Of a stretch of DNA of 64,000 nt, positions 16,279 through 24,653 are shown in pieces (within the stretch, counting starts at the first letter, position 1; each line of letters starts with the position of its first letter). Where the stretch lies: NCBI RefSeq assembly GCF_003432035.1, contig NZ_QOHO01000052.1, positions 1-64,000 of the forward strand, in the 5' to 3' direction. The notes beneath the pieces are model-generated. The model saw only the letters and a list, made by a program, of their open reading frames with translations. It did not search any database and was not told the origin of the DNA. The translations under genes were made by a program, and so were the position numbers. The DNA is from Lacrimispora amygdalina (GTDB taxonomy: Bacteria > Bacillota > Clostridia > Lachnospirales > Lachnospiraceae).

Positions 16279-18109
16279 AAAACAAGCAATACAGGAACGG
16301 GATATTATAAATGCCGCCCTGCTCAATGTGATTACCCCTGTGGGGCTGGAGTTTACCAAGAACAGCCTTTCCGTGGGGGAAAACCTCGGTAAGATTTACG
16401 GGCTGATCCGTTATCCGCAAAAGGTGGAAACGGAGTGGCTTTCTAAAATAACCAATATCCCCTCAACCATTGCATCCATTGGCTTTAAGCCGGTGGACAA
16501 TGCTACCCTCATCAATGCCATCTCCCGAAGTGTGGTGCAGCAAAGAGGACTGGCAGAGGGCGCCAAAGACCCTCTATCTCGTCAGCGTGCGGAAAAAGCT
16601 GCCGAGGACGGCGAAAAAATTATCATGCAGATCGACCGTGAAGGGGAAACGGTGGGGCTGATGAGCGTGTCCGTCATGCCGATTGCCAAGGACGAGCGCA
16701 CGTTCAAAAAGGTATGCCGCCGTGCGGAGAGTATCATCAGCGTTCTCAAATGTAAAATGCGTGTCATCCCCAATCTGCAAAAGGAGTGCTTTCAGCACCT
16801 TTCCCCGTCTTTTCCCACCAACGGAAAGATTGAAAGCATCCTGCAAAAAATCGTGCCGCTGTCCACCTTTGTGGGCGGCTTTCCTTTTGCCAGCTCCGGT
16901 TTCAATGACGGAGAGGGTTACTACCTTGCACTGGACGCCAGCGGCAGCCTTGTTATTGTGGACATCTGGCGGCGCGGCAGCGATAGGACAAACAGTAATT
17001 TTGTCATTATGGGCAATTCCGGCGTAGGCAAAAGCACCGCCATCAAACATATCATCATGTCCGAGTACATGAAAGGCACAAAAATTATTGTAATCGACCC
17101 GGAAAGTGAATATAAAGACCTCTGCTATAATCTCGGCTGCGGCGGCGATTGGGTCAACGCTGTGGGCGGCGCCGGTGGCCGGTTCAATCCTCTCCAGGTC
17201 CGCCCGTCCCCCCGTGATGATGAGCAGGAAAATGAAGCCGACCGGCTGTACCGTGATGAAGGCTACGGCATGAACGATCTTGCCCTGCACATGAAGAACC
17301 TTGAAATCTTTTTCAGCCTTTATATTCCGTCGCTGACCGATATGCAAAAGGCGGTCCTTAAAAAGAGCCTTGTGGAGCTGTACCGGAATTTCAACATCAC
17401 ATGGGACACCGACGTGGCGGCACTTTCGCCGGAGGACTTTCCCATCTTTTCCGATCTGTATAAGTTGGTAAAAGAAAAAGCGGATACCGAACAGGACAGG
17501 CAGGCTTATGCCGACCTTTCTCTGCTGCTTTATGACATTGCCGAAGGCTCAGACAGCTTTATTTGGAACGGCCACACTACCATTAAAAGCGAAAGCCGGT
17601 TCGTTTGTCTGGACACCAATGCCCTCCAAGGAACCAGCGATAATATCAAGAGAACACAGTATTTTAACCTCTTGACATACTGCTGGGAGCAGATGAGCCG
17701 AAACCGGGATGAACGGGTGCTTTTGATTTGCGACGAGGCGTATTTGATGATCGACCAAAAAGTGCCGCAATCCCTTGTTTATCTGAGAAATGCCATGAAA
17801 CGTGCAAGGAAATACGAGTCTGCCTTGGTCATTATCTCCCATAGCGTTATCGACTTCTTATCTGAGAGCATCAAGCAGTATGGGCAGGCACTTCTTGACA
17901 TCCCGTGCTATAAGCTCCTGATGGGAACAGACGGCCCCAATCTAAAGGAAACAGCCAAGCTCTACGACCTCACCGAAGCCGAACAGGAACTTTTGCTGGC
18001 TCGGAAGCGTGGACACGCCCTCTTTATGGTAGGGGCGAAACGCCTGCACATCAACTTTGAGATTCCTGACTACAAGATGATGTATATGGGTAAGGCGGGT
18101 GGTCGCTGA
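16271..18109 (+). CDS. virB4: VirB4-like conjugation ATPase
   Basis: A 612-residue ATPase with Walker A GNSGVGKST (residues 249-257), Walker B VLLICDEAYLMI near residue 493 and the conserved VirB4 block YFNLLTYCWEQMSRNRDER before it. VirB4 energises type IV secretion at the membrane. The length and the NSLSVGENLGKIYG start match the VirB4-like ATPases of clostridial ICEs (CD1110 type). The ATG at 16271 has its own AAAGGAGGAC site inside the end of the previous gene. The stop overlaps the next start by one base. Confidence 0.93.
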   Translation: MPKKQAIQERDIINAALLNVITPVGLEFTKNSLSVGENLGKIYGLIRYPQKVETEWLSKITNIPSTIASIGFKPVDNATLINAISRSVVQQRGLAEGAKDPLSRQRAEKAAEDGEKIIMQIDREGETVGLMSVSVMPIAKDERTFKKVCRRAESIISVLKCKMRVIPNLQKECFQHLSPSFPTNGKIESILQKIVPLSTFVGGFPFASSGFNDGEGYYLALDASGSLVIVDIWRRGSDRTNSNFVIMGNSGVGKSTAIKHIIMSEYMKGTKIIVIDPESEYKDLCYNLGCGGDWVNAVGGAGGRFNPLQVRPSPRDDEQENEADRLYRDEGYGMNDLALHMKNLEIFFSLYIPSLTDMQKAVLKKSLVELYRNFNITWDTDVAALSPEDFPIFSDLYKLVKEKADTEQDRQAYADLSLLLYDIAEGSDSFIWNGHTTIKSESRFVCLDTNALQGTSDNIKRTQYFNLLTYCWEQMSRNRDERVLLICDEAYLMIDQKVPQSLVYLRNAMKRARKYESALVIISHSVIDFLSESIKQYGQALLDIPCYKLLMGTDGPNLKETAKLYDLTEAEQELLLARKRGHALFMVGAKRLHINFEIPDYKMMYMGKAGGR

Positions 18110-18933
18110 TGGCAGTAGACCCATTGACCGCCAAGATTTTGGCGCAGATAGCGGCACAGGCCGTAACGGATGAGCAGGCGCGGAAGCGCCTGCTCATTCT
18201 CATCTTAGGCCCGGCAGTTGCTTTTTTAATGCTCATCGCCTTAATCCTCTACCTGATTACCAGTCCCTTTTCTGTACTGGCGCAGTGGCTGATTGGTGAT
18301 GAATTGTCAGTGGTGGAGGATTTTCAAAAGGAGTATGGCTACAATCAGACCTTGGGTATTCACGAGCAGGATTATATGGAGGGCATTGGACAGTCCTACG
18401 AGGGGGTTGTGTTTACAGACGGCGGCATGGAGGTGGTTTATTACAACCAGCTTGATGAACGCTGGGCGAATGTTCTGTACGGCCAGTCAAGCACCATTGG
18501 CGAGGCTGGGTGCGGCCCTACCTCCATGTCTATTGTGATTTCCACCTTGACCGGAACGGCGCATGACCCGGTTGAATTGTCAAATTGGTCTGTAAAAAAC
18601 GGACACCGCTGCGAGGGCAACGGTTCCTACCACAGCCTGATACCCGGCGCCGCCAAAGGGTACGGACTATCCTGCGAGGGAGATTTGTCCGCACAGGACA
18701 TTGTGGACGCTCTATCCGGCGGCAAGCTGGTGGTCGCCATAATGAGCAAGGGGCATTTTACCACAGGGGGACATTTTATTGTTTTAAGGGGAGTGACCGC
18801 CGAGGGCAAAATCCTTGTGGCAGATCCCGCCAGCCATAGGCGCAGCAATCAGGAGTGGGATCTGTCGCTGATTATGAACGAAGCCCGGAAAGGCGCCGCA
18901 GCAGGCGGCCCATTTTGGGCGATTGGAAACTGA
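18109..18933 (+). CDS. Membrane-anchored C39-type cysteine peptidase
   Basis: A 274-residue protein with one membrane helix (about residues 30-55), an extracellular linker and a C39-like papain-fold domain from residue 105. The catalytic Cys lies in GCGPTSMSIV, the His in GGHFIVLRGV and a supporting Asp in VADPAS. In Gram-positive conjugation systems a bifunctional lysozyme/peptidase (VirB1-like) opens the wall for the channel; this one keeps only the peptidase half, so a partner muramidase may lie upstream of the window. It overlaps virB4 by one base. A perfect 12-bp stem with a GGAA loop is at 18170-18197. Confidence 0.8.
   Translation: MAVDPLTAKILAQIAAQAVTDEQARKRLLILILGPAVAFLMLIALILYLITSPFSVLAQWLIGDELSVVEDFQKEYGYNQTLGIHEQDYMEGIGQSYEGVVFTDGGMEVVYYNQLDERWANVLYGQSSTIGEAGCGPTSMSIVISTLTGTAHDPVELSNWSVKNGHRCEGNGSYHSLIPGAAKGYGLSCEGDLSAQDIVDALSGGKLVVAIMSKGHFTTGGHFIVLRGVTAEGKILVADPASHRRSNQEWDLSLIMNEARKGAAAGGPFWAIGN
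18170..18197 (+). repeat. Perfect 12-bp inverted repeat with GGAA tetraloop
   Basis: ATGAGCAGGCGC (18170-18181) pairs exactly with GCGCCTGCTCAT (18186-18197) around a GNRA-type loop, 61 bases after the peptidase start codon. Confidence 0.6.
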
Positions 18934-18947
18934 CAAGGAGGCTAAAT

Positions 18948-19952
18948 ATGATTTTATACCTTTCATCTACACAGCACACCAATCTGCTGGACTTTGCCGG
19001 TTGGTACAATTCTGAAAGCGAAATGCCCATCAAGAAAATGGTGGGCAATTTTGTTCTGAAGCAATTTATCGTCTACGATATGCGAAACTTCTCTCATGTG
19101 AGCGAGGTGGTTCTGGATCGCATTGCCTTTGGGGACAGCGACGAAGAATTTGCCCAGGCCATAGAAGAATTTCTGACCATGTATAATCCCCGTATCAGCG
19201 TAATCTGCGAGGGGCTTTTACAGGACAGCTCTTTGTTCCGTTCTCTGCTGGAAAGCGGTGTGGGCAATATCGTCTGCTCTACTGATATTGCAGAAATCCA
19301 GCGTGAGATTTTAGAGTGCCTGAGCGAACAGGGCATGGCTCGTTATGCTGCCAAGGAACGCACGAAAAAAGCAGGCGGCAGGAAAACCTATCGCTTTGAC
19401 TGCGAGAATATCCATGTCGCCGTGCTTTCCTCACAGCCGAGAATGGGAGCAACCACAACAGCAATCGGTCTTTGTGCATGGCTGGCGGCGGTGGGGGCTT
19501 CTGTCTGCTATGTGGAGGAGAATGAAAGCGGTATCTTAACCACCATGGCGGCCGCCTATGAAATGGAACCGGCTGGCGGGGGCTGGCGGCTGGATGGTGT
19601 CCGGTACGGTACTGTGCCAGCGGCAGAACCGGTGAATTTTATCATCCATGACTTTGGCTATCAGCCAAATCCAAATGAAAAGGCGAAGGATGCGGGTCTG
19701 CTGCTGCTCGTATGCGGCACAAAGCCCTATGAGCTGCCCAACTCCATGCGGCTTTTGAAACGGTTGGATACCATAGATGCCTATGTACTCTGCCCCTTTA
19801 CCCATGAGGCGGTTAAAAGCGACTATGCTGGCATTCTGCATAACGATTTTCATAAGGTGCTGTTTTTGGACTATCAGCCCGAACCTACGGACAGCATGAG
19901 TAATTCCAAGCAGTACAAAACGATGATGACAAAATATATCGCCGGGGCATAA
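18948..19952 (+). CDS. TadZ/CpaE-like protein with degenerate P-loop
   Basis: A 334-residue protein. The first 130 residues alternate strands and helices like a receiver-type domain. A ParA-like ATPase domain follows with SSQPRMGATTTAIGL near residue 164, where the usual GKTT lysine-glycine pattern is altered to GATT. CpaE/TadZ proteins show just this layout and guide pilus machines to their site, some without ATP hydrolysis. The start at 18948 follows AAGGAGG. It is the second such protein in the cluster. Confidence 0.65.
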   Translation: MILYLSSTQHTNLLDFAGWYNSESEMPIKKMVGNFVLKQFIVYDMRNFSHVSEVVLDRIAFGDSDEEFAQAIEEFLTMYNPRISVICEGLLQDSSLFRSLLESGVGNIVCSTDIAEIQREILECLSEQGMARYAAKERTKKAGGRKTYRFDCENIHVAVLSSQPRMGATTTAIGLCAWLAAVGASVCYVEENESGILTTMAAAYEMEPAGGGWRLDGVRYGTVPAAEPVNFIIHDFGYQPNPNEKAKDAGLLLLVCGTKPYELPNSMRLLKRLDTIDAYVLCPFTHEAVKSDYAGILHNDFHKVLFLDYQPEPTDSMSNSKQYKTMMTKYIAGA

Positions 19953-19962
19953 CGCCCCGGCG
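19940..19962 (+). promoter_or_regulatory. GC-rich stem-loop over stop codon, before HTH gene
   Basis: CGCCGGGGC and GCCCCGGCG form a perfect 9-bp stem around ATAAC, spanning the stop codon of the TadZ-like gene and ending two bases before the AAGGAGG ribosome site of the next gene. Confidence 0.55.
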
Positions 19963-19976
19963 TAAGGAGGATTTTG

Positions 19977-20609
19977 ATGATGACCAAGCAAGCGGAATTG
20001 AAACAACAAGCATATGCCAGTAATCTGAAAAGCCGTGCCCTTTCTATACTAATTTACCTGATCGACCGGTCGAATAAAGACCTAACCTGTTTTCCGGCGA
20101 TTCCTACAATGGCCGAGCAGCTTCATATATCTGTTTCGACGGTGAAGCGTGCCCTGAAGGAACTGGCTGACGCAGGCTACATTCAAAAGGAAGCACGTTT
20201 CCGTGAAAAAAACCGTGGGCAAAGTTCCAATCTGTATACCTTGCTTTTCGTGGGGCAGATGCCTACGCCTGACGATGATAATGTCCTTGCTCATGAGGAT
20301 TACATAGAGCCTGTTACTCCAAAATCAGAGACAGGCAAGCATAATACCGAAGTGGTTCATATCACCTTTGACTATTTGAAAAATGAAAAGCAGGAAAAAC
20401 AAATAGGAGCAGAGGTAAAAAGCGAACCCGTCTCAGCCGCACTTTCAACACAGAAAAAGGCGAGCGCCCCCATTCATTTTGCAGTATTTGAAAAGATGCC
20501 CATCCACAATTTATCAAAACAGATAAGAGAAGTTGTAGGTCAATTTCTGCCCTGTTCTGCCCTATCTTTTCAGTGGACGGGGGTGGAGTCCATTTTGCAG
20601 CCCCCTTGA
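19977..20609 (+). CDS. Winged-helix DNA-binding protein
   Basis: A 210-residue protein whose first 80 residues form a clear winged helix: LKSRALSILIYLIDRSN, TFFP-like CFPAIPTMAEQLHISVSTVKRALKELADAGYIQKE. This is the helix-turn-helix type seen in replication initiators and transfer regulators of mobile elements. The rest is polar and poorly structured. The ATG at 19977 (or 19980) follows AAGGAGG. As the last gene of the transfer module it could regulate transfer or take part in element replication. Confidence 0.75.
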   Translation: MMTKQAELKQQAYASNLKSRALSILIYLIDRSNKDLTCFPAIPTMAEQLHISVSTVKRALKELADAGYIQKEARFREKNRGQSSNLYTLLFVGQMPTPDDDNVLAHEDYIEPVTPKSETGKHNTEVVHITFDYLKNEKQEKQIGAEVKSEPVSAALSTQKKASAPIHFAVFEKMPIHNLSKQIREVVGQFLPCSALSFQWTGVESILQPP

Positions 20610-20930
20610 ACTACTCAGGTGAACTGATATAAAAAGTGGAAAAGAAGTTTATGTAGGCGGTATATTCAGATGAGAACCACTTGTTTTGGTGGCATAAAGG
20701 GGTATGATTGAAAAATACACTTTGGAAACATCGGAAAGACTGAGGGATTTTAATGGAGGTGTATATGCGCACTCCCTGTTATTGCCATTACAACTATCAA
20801 TTTCTAAAATAATATCTATAAAAGTAATTACTATTACAAAATATATTAACATTAATATATAGTATCTATTTTTTTATTGGAATTATACTTACTATATGAT
20901 ATAATTGATTCTGCATAAGTGTGAAAGGCG
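20610..20930 (+). promoter_or_regulatory. AT-rich spacer with promoter and palindrome
   Basis: About 320 bases without a credible gene. Base composition drops sharply to AT-rich, marking the edge of the defence-like cargo. ATATATTAA/TTAATATAT (20841-20860) is a perfect palindrome with a two-base centre. TTGGAA (20877-20882) and TATAAT (20900-20905), 17 bases apart, form a good sigma-A type promoter for the antitoxin-like gene. The palindrome lies 16 bases upstream of the -35 and may be an operator. Confidence 0.6.
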
Positions 20931-20939
20931 GTGGAGCTA

Positions 20940-21152
20940 TTGGCTGATAAAAAAGTGAAATTCAAAGTACCGATGGAGCAACTTAACATAGCCGAGTTCA
21001 ATCGCGGTCAATCCTCGAAGCTGATACGAAGCTTGGTCGAAGAGGACAAGGTGGCCGAAATACTAAAACACGGAAAGACGATAGCAGTAGTTCTGTCCTA
21101 CGAACGTTATAAGCGCTTACTTGAAAAAGGAATCGATATAAATGATTTTTAA
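20940..21152 (+). CDS. Phd/YefM-like antitoxin, no visible toxin
   Basis: A 70-residue protein whose second half matches Phd-type antitoxins: RSLVEEDKVAEILKHGKTIAVVLSYERYKRLLEKG. It starts at TTG 20940 after GGTGGAG; a GTG at 20931 is the alternative. Normally a toxin gene (Doc, YoeB or RelE type) follows directly, but here the next sequence is a broken hsdM fragment, so either the toxin was lost or this is a restriction-associated regulator. The promoter at 20877-20905 fits. Confidence 0.6.
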   Translation: MADKKVKFKVPMEQLNIAEFNRGQSSKLIRSLVEEDKVAEILKHGKTIAVVLSYERYKRLLEKGIDINDF

Positions 21153-21153
21153 T

Positions 21154-21352
21154 ATGTCTGAAAAATACGATTTTATATGGAAAATCGCCGATCTGCTCCA
21201 CCAGCAAAGCAAGTAATGGTAATGTGATATTGCCGTTCACGCTTCGCTCAAGTTTAGATAGCGTTCTTGCACCACGAAGGATAAGGTGTTGGAGTTTGAG
21301 AAAACATTGCAGTACAAAATAAGATGCTCAAGGAGGCCGCAGTATGGCAAGC
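21154..21352 (+). pseudogene. hsdM: Relic of type I restriction methylase gene hsdM
   Basis: An ATG two bases after the antitoxin stop opens MSEKYDFIWKIADLL, the standard HsdM N-terminus, but a stop follows at codon 21. Further on, in other frames, VILPFT (about 21222-21240), then SVLAP, VLEFEKTLQYK and NKMLKEA follow in HsdM order up to the WYL gene start. Several small deletions and frameshifts are needed to read it. So a type I restriction system once occupied this position and was replaced by the WYL-led operon. Confidence 0.7.
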
Positions 21353-22333
21353 TCATCAAACCAAAAGTTGAAGCTCCTGTATCTGATGAAGATATTATTT
21401 GAACGGACTGATGTACAAGTACCCATGACGATTGCTGAAATCGTAGAGTCGCTTGCCGGATATGATATCAAGGCAGAGCGCAAATCCCTTTATAGCGACA
21501 TGGAGCTCTTACGGCAGTTCGGTGTTGATATTGAAATGCAGCGCGGCAAGACGGTCGGGTATTACATTGCCGAACGGCAGTTTGAATTGCCGGAATTGAA
21601 GCTACTGGTTGACGCCGTGCAAAGCTGTCGCTTTATTACCAAGAGGAAAAGCGAAGAACTGATAAAAAAGCTCTCCTCGCTCACAAGCAGCCAGCAGGCC
21701 AAACAGCTTCGCCGTCAGGTTTTTGTGGCAGATCGTGCAAAGACTATCAATGAAACAGTCTATTACAGCATCGATCAGATCCATCATGCCATCGGCGAAG
21801 GCAAAAAAATCGCCTTCCAGTATTTTGACTATGATGTTAAGAAGAAACGGGTTTTCCGGAGGCGGGGAGAATTATACCTCACTACCCCTGTCAGCCTTTG
21901 TTGGAACAACGACAATTACTATCTGATCGCTTACAGCGCAAAATATGATGATTTTACACATTACCGGGTTGACCGAATGAGCGGCGTTGAGGTGTTGGAT
22001 GAGGATGGCGACTCGTTTGATATGGACAAGTTTAATATTGCCGAGCACGCAAAGCGCGCCTTCGGTATGTACGACGGAGAGCTTGTGCGGGCAAGGTTGG
22101 CATTTGATAAGAGCCTTGTCAATGTAGTGCTCGACCATTTTGGCAAGGATGTCCTCATGCTCCCTTCCACGGACGGCTGGTTTGAAATCTCGGTTCATGT
22201 GTCGATCAGCCCGGTATTTCTGGCATGGGTGTTCCAGTTTGGCGATTGCGCCGAGATAAAGGAACCTGACAGCTTGATTGTGGCTATGAGAGAGCTTGCG
22301 GAAAAAAGCATACGGAGATACTCCGCAGAATGA
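21344..22333 (+). CDS. WYL-domain transcriptional regulator
   Basis: A 329-residue protein: N-terminal winged helix (residues 1-80, LKLLYLMKILFERTD ... DIKAERKSLYSDMELLRQFG), WYL domain (about 145-230, FQYFDYDVKKKRVFRRRGELYLTTPVSLCWNNDNYYLIAY, HYRVDRM) and a C-terminal WCX-like domain. WYL regulators of this layout often stand before anti-phage operons (BrxR/CapW type) and repress them until a ligand appears. The start at 21344 uses CAAGGAGG, which lies in the hsdM relic. A TATAAT element follows the gene, just before the putative defence operon. Confidence 0.88.
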   Translation: MASSSNQKLKLLYLMKILFERTDVQVPMTIAEIVESLAGYDIKAERKSLYSDMELLRQFGVDIEMQRGKTVGYYIAERQFELPELKLLVDAVQSCRFITKRKSEELIKKLSSLTSSQQAKQLRRQVFVADRAKTINETVYYSIDQIHHAIGEGKKIAFQYFDYDVKKKRVFRRRGELYLTTPVSLCWNNDNYYLIAYSAKYDDFTHYRVDRMSGVEVLDEDGDSFDMDKFNIAEHAKRAFGMYDGELVRARLAFDKSLVNVVLDHFGKDVLMLPSTDGWFEISVHVSISPVFLAWVFQFGDCAEIKEPDSLIVAMRELAEKSIRRYSAE

Positions 22334-22350
22334 AATTACTGTCCGTACCA

Positions 22351-22373
22351 TTGGACACTATTTTTGGTATAAT
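22351..22373 (+). promoter_or_regulatory. Extended -10 promoter before defence-like operon
   Basis: TGG-TATAAT (22365-22373) is an extended -10 element 46 bases before the first operon gene. A TTGGAC at 22351 is too close to serve as a -35, which suits an extended -10 promoter under control of the WYL regulator encoded just upstream. Confidence 0.5.
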
Positions 22374-22418
22374 GATTATAAGGGGAGGTATCTGAACCTC
22401 TCCGGAAGGAGGGATTTT

Positions 22419-23462
22419 ATGAATCTGGCAGGTCAGCTTGTCATTCATAAGACATTCGGCGAGGGAAAGGTGATAGACCATACAGGAGGCTATCTTTCCG
22501 TTCTGTTTGGCGAGAGTGAGAAGCGATTCATATATCCCGACTCATTTCAGGTGTTTTTGCGGGCGAAAGACGAAACGCTTCACACCGCTATCCAAAATGA
22601 ACTGGCAGAAGCGCAGGCCCAAAAACAACTGCTACAACATGAAAAAGATAGTGTCGCATTGCTTGAAAGAGAAAAAGTGGCTGAAAAACGCTTTGTACCA
22701 ACAAAGCCAAAAGAAAGGGTTTACCCACGCGCCAATATCGCTTTCAAATGTAATTATTGCAATGGCGGCAAGTCATCGGAGCGGATCGGCTTTCATGGCG
22801 TATGCTCCGAGGCGGTCATCCGCTATAACATAAAAGAAAAGAATCATGTTTGGTGCTCATCGCCGGATTCGCCCTGCCGCCAGTATTATGACGGAATGAT
22901 CTCGTCCTACTCTGAGCTTGAAGATGTTTTTAACCGGGACGGGTCTGTTTGCTATGAAAGTGCCATGCTGCGTGATTGGAGCGCCTTTGCGGGTATTACT
23001 CATACAGGTGAAAATAAAGGGCGGCCCATGAAGCTAAAACAGGTTCAGATCAACAGCCTGGCCGTGCTGACCACAAGATTGCCGAATGAGCCGGAGGAAA
23101 ATAGATTCATCTTTGCTGTTTTCTTGGTGGATGATACATATGAGGGCGATGCGCGGGAGGAAGGGTATGTATCGACTACTTCTCGCTATAAAATCGAAAT
23201 GATGCCGAACGAGGCGCAAAAGCTAAGATTTTGGAACTACTACTCCTGCCCCAATGCCCCCGATGTGGTTAAGTTCGGGTCGGGACTTCACAGATACTTG
23301 TCTGATGAACAAGCGGCTCAGATTCTCAGGGACATTACCGCAATCAAAAAGGGGACGGCGCAGGAAGCCCTCGCCGGGGAGTTCTTAGCTCACTTTAGCA
23401 GGGTCAACGGCATCGACATTGAGGGAATCCCGCAAAACGGCGGTGCCTTGGCATTCAAATAA
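22419..23462 (+). CDS. Cys-rich protein, first gene of defence-like operon
   Basis: A 347-residue protein. Residues 1-45 (LVIHKTFGEGKVIDHTGGYLSVLFG, RFIYPDSF) look like a small beta-barrel of the CarD/RapA type that often binds nucleic acid or polymerase. A charged helical region follows, then a probable zinc site CNYC ... HGVCSEA ... WCSSPDSPC around residues 110-155. The C-terminal half is a mixed domain with no motif I know. The start at 22419 follows GGAAGGAGG; the longer open frame overlaps the WYL gene. Similar proteins may carry misleading metabolic labels in databases. Function unknown. Confidence 0.7.
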   Translation: MNLAGQLVIHKTFGEGKVIDHTGGYLSVLFGESEKRFIYPDSFQVFLRAKDETLHTAIQNELAEAQAQKQLLQHEKDSVALLEREKVAEKRFVPTKPKERVYPRANIAFKCNYCNGGKSSERIGFHGVCSEAVIRYNIKEKNHVWCSSPDSPCRQYYDGMISSYSELEDVFNRDGSVCYESAMLRDWSAFAGITHTGENKGRPMKLKQVQINSLAVLTTRLPNEPEENRFIFAVFLVDDTYEGDAREEGYVSTTSRYKIEMMPNEAQKLRFWNYYSCPNAPDVVKFGSGLHRYLSDEQAAQILRDITAIKKGTAQEALAGEFLAHFSRVNGIDIEGIPQNGGALAFK

Positions 23463-23481
23463 CACGAAAGAAGGGTAAGCC

Positions 23482-24651
23482 ATGCAGCTTGGATGGATAG
23501 ATTTTTCGCGCAGTGAACGCAACAAGATCATACAGACTCTAAAAATGCTTGAGGAATCCACCGCGCTGGACGAGCTTGGGATTGGTGTGGTCCGTGACGG
23601 GTATGCCGATATTCTCTTTCCGGGCATTTCAACGCTTCAAACGAGAGCCAAATACTTTGTGCTTCTCCCATATTTGTTCGCAATGGCGGAGCGGCAAAGC
23701 TTTAAGCGCAGCAGCGAGATATTGCCGTGGATGCACAGGCAGGAGGATTTGCTTGTTCCCACGCTTATTAAAAACAGCGAGGATACCACCGGCGTGATCG
23801 GCCTTCGGGCGCATAAGCAAGGAAAATCGGTGAAGGTGAAATCCTCAAGTATTTATTGGAACGGGATGCGAACCTTTGAGATTTTAAGGGACGAGCATCT
23901 GTCCATATCCAATGTTTGCAATATCATTTATGGTAAACAGCTGCGCAGAAATTCGGTTGAAATTAAGACCGAAGCAAAATCAGGCGGCACCGAAGGGTTT
24001 GACGATGAAACAGCGGGTAACGAAAATATGCCGTTGTTTTCGAGCATCACGCCAGACTATGCAATCATGACCGAGGCGGCGATAGAACTGACCAAAACGG
24101 AGGCCGAGTATCTGTATCAGAAGATGACCACGGCTGTCGGGTCTCGCGCTTCCTTGCTTGCTTTCATGTTAAGAGAGAAGTGTCTGTTTCCGAGTTTCCA
24201 AGACATCAATGAGGAAATCCTGCCGGATGATCTGCGGCGTTCCGTTGAGCTTGCGAAGGCCTTCGCTCATTTTATTTCGGGCGCGCACACCCGCTACAAT
24301 GTGATTTTTTCAAACGGCGAGGATGCAGACCAAACCGAGAGATACCGCGAATGGCAGGGAACCTTTGATTTTGACGGCTTTCATTTATCGGACGTTCTTT
24401 CGAGGATAAATGGGAACCTGCTTACCAATGCGTTTTTGAAGGAATTTTATGAGGTCTCTAAGGCAGGAAATGACCAGGCCGTTGACAGGCTGATTATCCA
24501 GCGCGAGAAATCCATTAAGCGGGAGCGGGCGAAGCTGGGCAAGCCGCAAGAGTATCGGTATGACAAGCCGGTACACGATTATTTGCTAAATTATCGCTAT
24601 GGTACAGCGTACACGATTGTAAACGATATTTTGAGAGGATTGGAGGGATAG
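23482..24651 (+). CDS. DUF6361-family protein
   Basis: A 389-residue soluble protein starting MQLGWIDFSRSERNKIIQTLKMLEES, then TALDELGIGVVRDGYADILFPGISTLQTRAKYF, the pattern I associate with DUF6361. No catalytic motif is evident; the C-terminal third is helical and charged. It sits between the Cys-rich protein and the phospholipase D-like protein, two bases from the latter, so it is probably an obligate part of the same machine. The association with a helicase and a nuclease-like protein supports a role in DNA-targeting defence, by inference. Confidence 0.75.
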   Translation: MQLGWIDFSRSERNKIIQTLKMLEESTALDELGIGVVRDGYADILFPGISTLQTRAKYFVLLPYLFAMAERQSFKRSSEILPWMHRQEDLLVPTLIKNSEDTTGVIGLRAHKQGKSVKVKSSSIYWNGMRTFEILRDEHLSISNVCNIIYGKQLRRNSVEIKTEAKSGGTEGFDDETAGNENMPLFSSITPDYAIMTEAAIELTKTEAEYLYQKMTTAVGSRASLLAFMLREKCLFPSFQDINEEILPDDLRRSVELAKAFAHFISGAHTRYNVIFSNGEDADQTERYREWQGTFDFDGFHLSDVLSRINGNLLTNAFLKEFYEVSKAGNDQAVDRLIIQREKSIKRERAKLGKPQEYRYDKPVHDYLLNYRYGTAYTIVNDILRGLEG

Positions 24652-24653
24652 GT

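Noticed and set aside
16574-17347. 257-codon minus-strand open frame opposite virB4
   Set aside because: It is antisense to a clear ATPase gene with no start signal.
22296-22418. Longer N-terminus for the Cys-rich defence protein
   Set aside because: It would overlap the WYL gene and cross the promoter region; the ATG at 22419 has a strong ribosome site.
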